Shown: one piece after another, positions 5,137 through 8,894 of the stretch | Position numbering within the stretch: the first letter of the stretch is position 1 | Layout: each line of letters starts with the position of its first letter | NCBI GenBank assembly: GCA_037968515.1 | Contig: JBBKVQ010000364.1 | Coordinates: forward strand, 1 to 8,894 | Length of the DNA stretch: 8,894 nucleotides | DNA from: JBFFMO01 sp037968515 | GTDB lineage: Bacteria > Myxococcota_A > Bradymonadia > Bradymonadales > Bradymonadaceae | Reading direction: 5' to 3' | Notes under the pieces: model-generated | The model's input: the letters and a program-made list of their open reading frames with translations, nothing else | What the model was told of the DNA's origin: nothing | Database searches by the model: none | Translations under genes and position numbers: made by a program

Positions 5137-6638
5137 CGATCCTCCTCGAGGCCAAAGTCAGCGACTTTGCGAATTAGATTGCGTCGACTCACGCCGAGAT
5201 CTCGTGCGGTCTGGCTTTTGTTCCATTGATTTCGCTTTAGCCCATCCAGAATCATGTGGCGCTCCAGGCTTTCCACGGCCGCTGGCAACGTCAAATCTCC
5301 AGTAAAGACATCCGAAAACTGACTGCGCGATTTTGTGGAGAGCGACAGGTAGGTGTCTTCGATCATGGGTGAATCGCCCGACATAATGACGAGTTTCTCG
5401 ATTTCATTTTCGAGTTCGCGGACGTTTCCAGGCCAAGAATGCTCCATCAGGCGTTTCAGCGTGGATTCCGATACTTGTTTCTTCGGGAGGTCGTGCTCGA
5501 GTGCTGCTCTTGCGACAAAAAACTCCACAAGGATCGGGATATCGTCGATTCGATGTCGTAACGGAGGTGCGGTGATGGTGATGACATTGATTCGGAAGAA
5601 TAGATCCTCGCGGAAATTGCCCTTTTTAACTTCTTCACGGAGTTCTCGATTTGTGGCGCACAGCATCCGAACGTCAACCTTACGAAACGCATTATCGCCC
5701 ACCGGCAGGAAGGTTCCCTCTTGCAGAACGCGTAGCAGTTTCACCTGCAGGTTGACCGTCATCTCTCCGATTTCGTCGAGGAAAAACGTGCCGTTATTTG
5801 CCATCTCAAAGAGCCCAACTCGGTCCCTATGGGCGCCAGAGAACGCTCCTTTACGGTGACCGAAGAGCTCGCTCTCGATGAGTTCCGCAGGAATGGCGGC
5901 GACGTTTTGAATGACCAGGGGCAGCTCCGATCTTGGGCTGCCTTGGTGCAAGGCGCGAGCGATGAGTTCTTTACCCGTGCCGTTCTCGCCCTCAATCAAC
6001 ACGGATGTGCTTGAGCGAGCGACTCGCTTCAGGACCCGGAATAGCTTCTGCATTTCTTCGCTGCGCCCAATCATAAGACCGAACCGGTCATCTTCGGAGC
6101 TATCAGCCGTGATGATTTGTTCACCGTTGCTTTCGATATCTGCGGCGATGGCCCGCAGTAGCCCGTGAACGACGTCTCGCTTGCGCCGGTCGAGCTTTGG
6201 GATTTTGTCGATCATGGTGCCGAGATCGGAATCGTCGAAATCAGAAGCACGCCATGACCGCGCGATCGTATCAGCCCCTTGGCCAGCGTCTTCAGCGGGG
6301 AGGAACCCACTTGCATACACGACGGCGAGGGTCTTTCCACGGCGTTTGATGGGCACGGAGATCGCGCTTAGGCCGATATGGCAGACACGAGGTTTGTGTT
6401 CATCGTCGTCCACCCAACTGGTAACCGACCCCGAGCAGCTTCGAATCGGTCCGTTGATAGAACCATTGACTGAGAATCGTTGGCAAATCGGTCGCGGATC
6501 GGAGGTCGCGGGTCGCGGGAACGGAACAATCTGGCCGTCACTGACTGCGACGCCTACCCACAGTCCCCATTCATCTTGAATATGACGAGCGATTCGCCGT
6601 GCTGCCGGCAGTAATGCCGCATGGGTCCAATTAATCAT
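5133..6638 (-). CDS. Sigma-54-dependent transcription activator with Cys-containing, PocR-like sensory N-terminus
   Basis: 501 residues from ATG at 6638 (a weak GAGAG-type binding site upstream). The N-terminal region (1-175) has Cys52, Cys68 and Cys86 in PICQRF, RSCSG and RVCHIGLSAISVPIKRRGK, then LAVVYASGFLP. This layout resembles PocR-type ligand- or metal-sensing PAS-like domains; I hold that only moderately. The central AAA+ domain (about 185-425) has Walker A GENGTGKE (217-224), the sigma-54 contact loop as GAFSGA (265-270, instead of GAFTGA), Walker B FFLDEIGEM and WPGNVRELENEIEKLV. A Fis-type helix-turn-helix (about 452-492: NKSQTARDLGVSRRNLIRK) ends the protein. It should act in the cytoplasm, driving sigma-54 RNA polymerase in response to a signal at its N-terminus. 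It is the first gene of the block and is coupled to Omp85 by TTGA. It has no receiver domain, so the BaeS-like kinase is not its obvious partner. Confidence 0.93.
   Translation of the reverse strand: MINWTHAALLPAARRIARHIQDEWGLWVGVAVSDGQIVPFPRPATSDPRPICQRFSVNGSINGPIRSCSGSVTSWVDDDEHKPRVCHIGLSAISVPIKRRGKTLAVVYASGFLPAEDAGQGADTIARSWRASDFDDSDLGTMIDKIPKLDRRKRDVVHGLLRAIAADIESNGEQIITADSSEDDRFGLMIGRSEEMQKLFRVLKRVARSSTSVLIEGENGTGKELIARALHQGSPRSELPLVIQNVAAIPAELIESELFGHRKGAFSGAHRDRVGLFEMANNGTFFLDEIGEMTVNLQVKLLRVLQEGTFLPVGDNAFRKVDVRMLCATNRELREEVKKGNFREDLFFRINVITITAPPLRHRIDDIPILVEFFVARAALEHDLPKKQVSESTLKRLMEHSWPGNVRELENEIEKLVIMSGDSPMIEDTYLSLSTKSRSQFSDVFTGDLTLPAAVESLERHMILDGLKRNQWNKSQTARDLGVSRRNLIRKVADFGLEEDR
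5141..5146 (-). promoter_or_regulatory. Strong ribosome binding site fixing the TTG start of the Omp85 gene
   Basis: AGGAGG (minus strand 5146-5141) lies inside the last codons of the activator gene, 4 bases before TTG at 5136. No ATG or GTG nearby fits both the binding site and the signal peptide. The near-perfect binding site may compensate for the weak TTG initiator, with coupling from the activator stop codon. Confidence 0.8.
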
Positions 6639-6766
6639 CTTGCTCTCGCGCGCTTGGGCTCATCATCATGCCAAGGCCGGTTATGTGCAATGGCCGATGC
6701 CGATTGTAAGCGCCTGCCAAAGGGTGATAGTTAGTGAACTTCTAGTCAATATCTCGCGGAGGATGC
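6639..6766. promoter_or_regulatory. Divergent intergenic region between the activator and the AgmX-like gene
   Basis: These 128 bases must hold the promoter of the minus-strand activator block and that of the plus-strand gene, as the two are divergent. I found no convincing sigma-70 or sigma-54 promoter. There is a short inverted repeat (CTTGG about 6653-6657 with CCAAG about 6671-6675) in the activator leader, and a partial palindrome AGTTAGTGAACT near 6730-6741. Neither is strong enough to name as an operator. The plus-strand binding site GGAGG is at 6758-6762. Confidence 0.4.
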
Positions 6767-7318
6767 ATGTCCGAAAAACAAGGGTGCAGCGTGATCGTGG
6801 TCGTGCTTGTATCCGCATTTGCTTTTGTTGTGGGAGCGCTCGGCGGAGCCGGCGCTCTTTATTTCGTAGTCCAAGATGATCCTGCGACGGTAGGCATCCA
6901 GCCGGAAGTTCAGGTGGTGACCAAGGCGACTACCGTCAAGATCGCCGGGGCAACAACTCCTGATTATGGGCTTCTATATCCGATCGAAGAGACGCTGCGG
7001 ATTCAAGGAAAGTTGCCGCCCGCTTCGGTCACCGGGATGGTGAAAGATAAGCGCTACTCGATGCGTGAGTGTTATCAGACAGGACTGAACAAAGACCCCT
7101 CGTTAAAGGGTGAGATGTCGGTTCAATTTACGGTGTCGGGCGATACCGGAAAAGTCATCGCTGCGCTGGAACGCAGCACAGATATTGGTAACGCAGCCGT
7201 CCGAGATTGCATCCTGAATAATATCAAAGGGTGGCAACTCGCCGCGACGCGAGCTGGTGATTCAGTTGTGCGTTTCGACTTCCTACTCTTGCCATTGGCG
7301 AGCGCTCCGACTGAGTAA
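6767..7318 (+). CDS. Membrane-anchored AgmX/PglI C-terminal domain protein
   Basis: 183 residues; GGAGG ends 4 bases before this ATG, which fits better than the overlapping ATG at 6763. Residues 8-35 form one N-terminal transmembrane segment rich in Val/Ala/Gly, so the rest is probably periplasmic. A linker (36-92) leads into a domain (about 93-180) that matches the AgmX/PglI C-terminal pattern common in myxobacteria: RECYQTGLNKDPSLKGEMSV, then FTVSGDTGKV, AALERSTDIGNAAVRDCI and IKGWQLAA. Cys102 and Cys148 are the two conserved cysteines and may form a disulfide. In myxobacteria AgmX is linked to gliding motility, but such domains occur in many proteins, and here there is no FHA or zinc-ribbon part. 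It is transcribed alone, divergent from the activator and convergent with mltG. Function not assigned beyond the domain. Confidence 0.8.
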   Translation: MSEKQGCSVIVVVLVSAFAFVVGALGGAGALYFVVQDDPATVGIQPEVQVVTKATTVKIAGATTPDYGLLYPIEETLRIQGKLPPASVTGMVKDKRYSMRECYQTGLNKDPSLKGEMSVQFTVSGDTGKVIAALERSTDIGNAAVRDCILNNIKGWQLAATRAGDSVVRFDFLLLPLASAPTE

Positions 7319-7321
7319 CCA

Positions 7322-8377
7322 CTACTTCAGGTATTTGCGCACAGCGCGTTTATGCTCATCGTATGTGTTTGAAAAGAAGTGGGTTCCGCTGCCGTCTCGT
7401 CGTGCAACGAAGAACAGATATTCCATATCTTTGGGGGCTTTTGACGGTGCTAGTGCGGCCTCCAGGCTGCTCTGGCCAGGGTTCGATATCGGCCCTGGTG
7501 GCAGGCCGTCGATGATATAGGTCGAGTATCGGTTTAATGAATCCTTGCAGTATCTTGGGTGGGGAATCTCGCGATACGTGTCTTCGCCGTACACACAGGT
7601 GGGGTCTGTTTGGAGCCTCATTTTCTTGTCGATACGATTGAGGAAAACCCTAGAAATCCGCGCCCGTTCGGTGCGCGCGCTCGACTCTTTCTCGACCAAT
7701 GAGGCCAGAATCACGACATCCGAGGCGGAAAGTCCATGTTTGGAAAGCTCACCCAAAGCATCAGGATTTCGGGCGATCAAATCCAGCCAGACTTTTTGAT
7801 GTCTGGCATGCATGCGCAAAACCAACTCATCGGCCGAGACTCCGAGCCGGAATCGGTAAGTGTCTGGAAACAGAAACCCTTCGACTGAATCTCCACCGAT
7901 CCCAAACTTTTGAAGCGCTTCAGGGTTGCGAGCGGCTCTCAAGAAGTCTGAACGGGACACGATTCCCGATCGCTCAAGGCGGTCGGCGATATGGAAAATG
8001 GTCAATCCTTCGGGGATTGTGATCGTGACCTCGTCTGCCGCACCGCCCTCTTGTAGTGACGCCTCAAGGTCCATGAGCGTGACCGGACCTACAAACGTGT
8101 ACCTTCCTGCTTTGACGCGGTCGGGCAGACCACGGTGCCTAGCCCATAGGTTGAAGTACAACGGACGACTGGTCATGCCTTGATCCTTAAGGATCCGGAT
8201 GACGCCATTCCATGAAGTCCCGGTTGGAATCACAACATGAACGGTCTGTTCGTCGGGTACGACAGGTCTGTCGAGGAAGGTCTTGACGTCGATGCCAATA
8301 ATCACGGACGCCAGCATCAACACGAGCCCACAGAACACCAACACGGCGCGCATGCAGCCAGGCTTCTCACTGGCCAT
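7322..8377 (-). CDS. mltG: Endolytic murein transglycosylase MltG (YceG)
   Basis: 351 residues from ATG at 8377, chosen because GGAG lies 6 bases upstream and a membrane segment follows directly; a frame to 8434 would run deep inside ruvX. It cleaves nascent peptidoglycan glycan strands from the inner membrane and so limits strand length. Domain order: TM segment (about 8-29), a LysM-like part (about 45-110, VHVVIPTGTSWNGVIRILK), then the catalytic YceG domain with FLFPDTYRF, LASLVEKES (Glu229 should match the catalytic Glu218 of the E. coli enzyme), RVFLNRI, MRLQTDPT, YSTYIIDGLPPGPISNPG and the ending GTHFFSNTYDEH. Length is close to the 340 residues of E. coli MltG. Cys261 and Cys277 flank the variable part of the active-site region and could pair. 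The start overlaps the ruvX stop by 11 bases, so the genes form an operon. Confidence 0.95.
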   Translation of the reverse strand: MASEKPGCMRAVLVFCGLVLMLASVIIGIDVKTFLDRPVVPDEQTVHVVIPTGTSWNGVIRILKDQGMTSRPLYFNLWARHRGLPDRVKAGRYTFVGPVTLMDLEASLQEGGAADEVTITIPEGLTIFHIADRLERSGIVSRSDFLRAARNPEALQKFGIGGDSVEGFLFPDTYRFRLGVSADELVLRMHARHQKVWLDLIARNPDALGELSKHGLSASDVVILASLVEKESSARTERARISRVFLNRIDKKMRLQTDPTCVYGEDTYREIPHPRYCKDSLNRYSTYIIDGLPPGPISNPGQSSLEAALAPSKAPKDMEYLFFVARRDGSGTHFFSNTYDEHKRAVRKYLK

Positions 8378-8807
8378 CCGCGGCTCCGTTCCTCGCGCTG
8401 TCCAGATAAGCCTGCACGATTTGTTGAGCGGCAATGGCGTCGACTTGGTCCTTTTGCTTTTTGACCTTCACACCTGCTTCTGAAAGCAGATGATGGGCAA
8501 TGACGGTGGTGAGTCGTTCGTCCACGAACTCAATCATTGCACTGCACCCAGCCTTGACCATTGCTCTTTCAAGCAAAAGCGCGAAGGTTCTAGACCGCTT
8601 GGCGGCTGGCCCTTCATTGCCTTTTCGGTCGACTGGAAGTCCGATCACGACAATCGCAAAATCCTCTTCGAGTATTCTCTTAGCAACCGCCGTTGGAGCA
8701 CCCAGCGCATCAATCACGTCGCTTGGTAAAGCGAAACTTGAGTCGTCGTCAGCAACGGCGAGCCCGATTTTTCGAGTGCCAACGTCAATGCCTATGATTC
8801 TCGCCAT
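8367..8807 (-). CDS. ruvX: RuvX/YqgF, pre-16S rRNA nuclease (Holliday-junction resolvase-like)
   Basis: 146 residues from ATG at 8807. The leader reads AAGGTAAGGAAC just before it, and the protein then starts with the conserved ARIIGIDVGTRKIGLAV; an ATG at 8843 would add 12 residues unlike the family. The RNase H-like fold has Asp8 (GIDVGTRKIG), VVIGLPVDRKGNEG (53-66), Glu97 in VDERLTT and Asp123 in QVDAIAAQQI, the expected acidic active-site set. The cytoplasmic enzyme trims the 5' end of 16S rRNA precursors; resolvase activity was proposed earlier from the fold. It is the first gene before mltG, which it overlaps by 11 bases. The 87 bases upstream, up to the window edge, hold no other gene I can support and probably contain the promoter, but no clear -35/-10 pair is visible. 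Confidence 0.95.
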   Translation of the reverse strand: MARIIGIDVGTRKIGLAVADDDSSFALPSDVIDALGAPTAVAKRILEEDFAIVVIGLPVDRKGNEGPAAKRSRTFALLLERAMVKAGCSAMIEFVDERLTTVIAHHLLSEAGVKVKKQKDQVDAIAAQQIVQAYLDSARNGAADGQ

Positions 8808-8894
8808 GTTCCTTACCTTGTCCGGCTCATCTAAACGTGCCAAATATCGCGAACTTCCTTAAGTGGCATATATGTACGCCTTTTTATCGCAGAA

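Noticed and set aside
6659..6680. TTGGCATG followed by GC on the minus strand before the activator gene, like a sigma-54 promoter.
   Set aside because: The distance between GG and GC is 11 bases instead of 10, and it lies very close to the start codon.
8378..8434. A longer start for MltG at 8434.
   Set aside because: It would overlap ruvX by 68 bases and add a non-conserved leader; the ATG at 8377 has a good binding site.
8824..8843. Perfect -24 element TTGGCACG on the minus strand (8843-8836) upstream of ruvX.
   Set aside because: The -12 element is absent: at the required spacing the sequence is TG, not GC. A housekeeping gene is also an unlikely sigma-54 target.
8845..8872. Small minus-strand open frame beginning MPLKEV upstream of ruvX.
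   Set aside because: Only 12 codons with no binding site or conserved feature; no basis to call it a leader peptide.

Overview
The window is typical Gram-negative chromosomal DNA of roughly 50-55% GC, densely packed with genes. The best guess for the host is a deltaproteobacterium of the Myxococcota/Bradymonadota type. The reasons are an AgmX/PglI-type C-terminal domain protein, a sigma-54 activator with a GAFSGA motif, and a predicted lipoprotein whose lipobox is followed by a long Asp/Asn/Ser/Thr-rich linker. This assignment is inferred from gene style only; no marker gene settles it.

Layout, left to right. (1) 1-1217, minus: a CotH-family kinase-like lipoprotein gene that runs off the left edge. 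(2) 1289-1324: an intrinsic terminator that separates CotH from the genes upstream of it. (3) 1335-6638, minus, read right to left: a compact block of a sigma-54-type transcription activator with a Cys-containing sensory N-terminus (5133-6638), a single-POTRA Omp85 barrel protein (3832-5136), a BaeS-like histidine kinase (2390-3820), a BaeR-like response regulator (1710-2393) and a small exported four-cysteine protein (1335-1616). The first four genes overlap or nearly touch. (4) 6639-6766: the only divergent intergenic region. (5) 6767-7318, plus: a membrane-anchored AgmX/PglI-domain protein. (6) 7322-8807, minus: the housekeeping pair ruvX (16S rRNA processing nuclease) and mltG (peptidoglycan lytic transglycosylase), which overlap each other and converge on the AgmX-like gene with only 3 bases between stop codons.

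How the genes may work together. The central block looks like an envelope-sensing unit. A cytoplasmic sigma-54 activator and a membrane two-component system flank an outer-membrane Omp85 protein, and the block ends with a small periplasmic Cys-rich protein. The coupling TTGA (activator/Omp85), TAGGAG (Omp85/kinase) and ATGA (kinase/regulator) implies co-transcription and translational coupling. The order activator-Omp85-kinase-regulator-small exported protein is the most unusual thing in the window. Whether it is a conserved system can only be shown by comparing neighbourhoods in other genomes. No RNA genes, insertion sequences, CRISPR arrays or prophage signs were seen, and no stretch longer than 128 bases lacks a gene.
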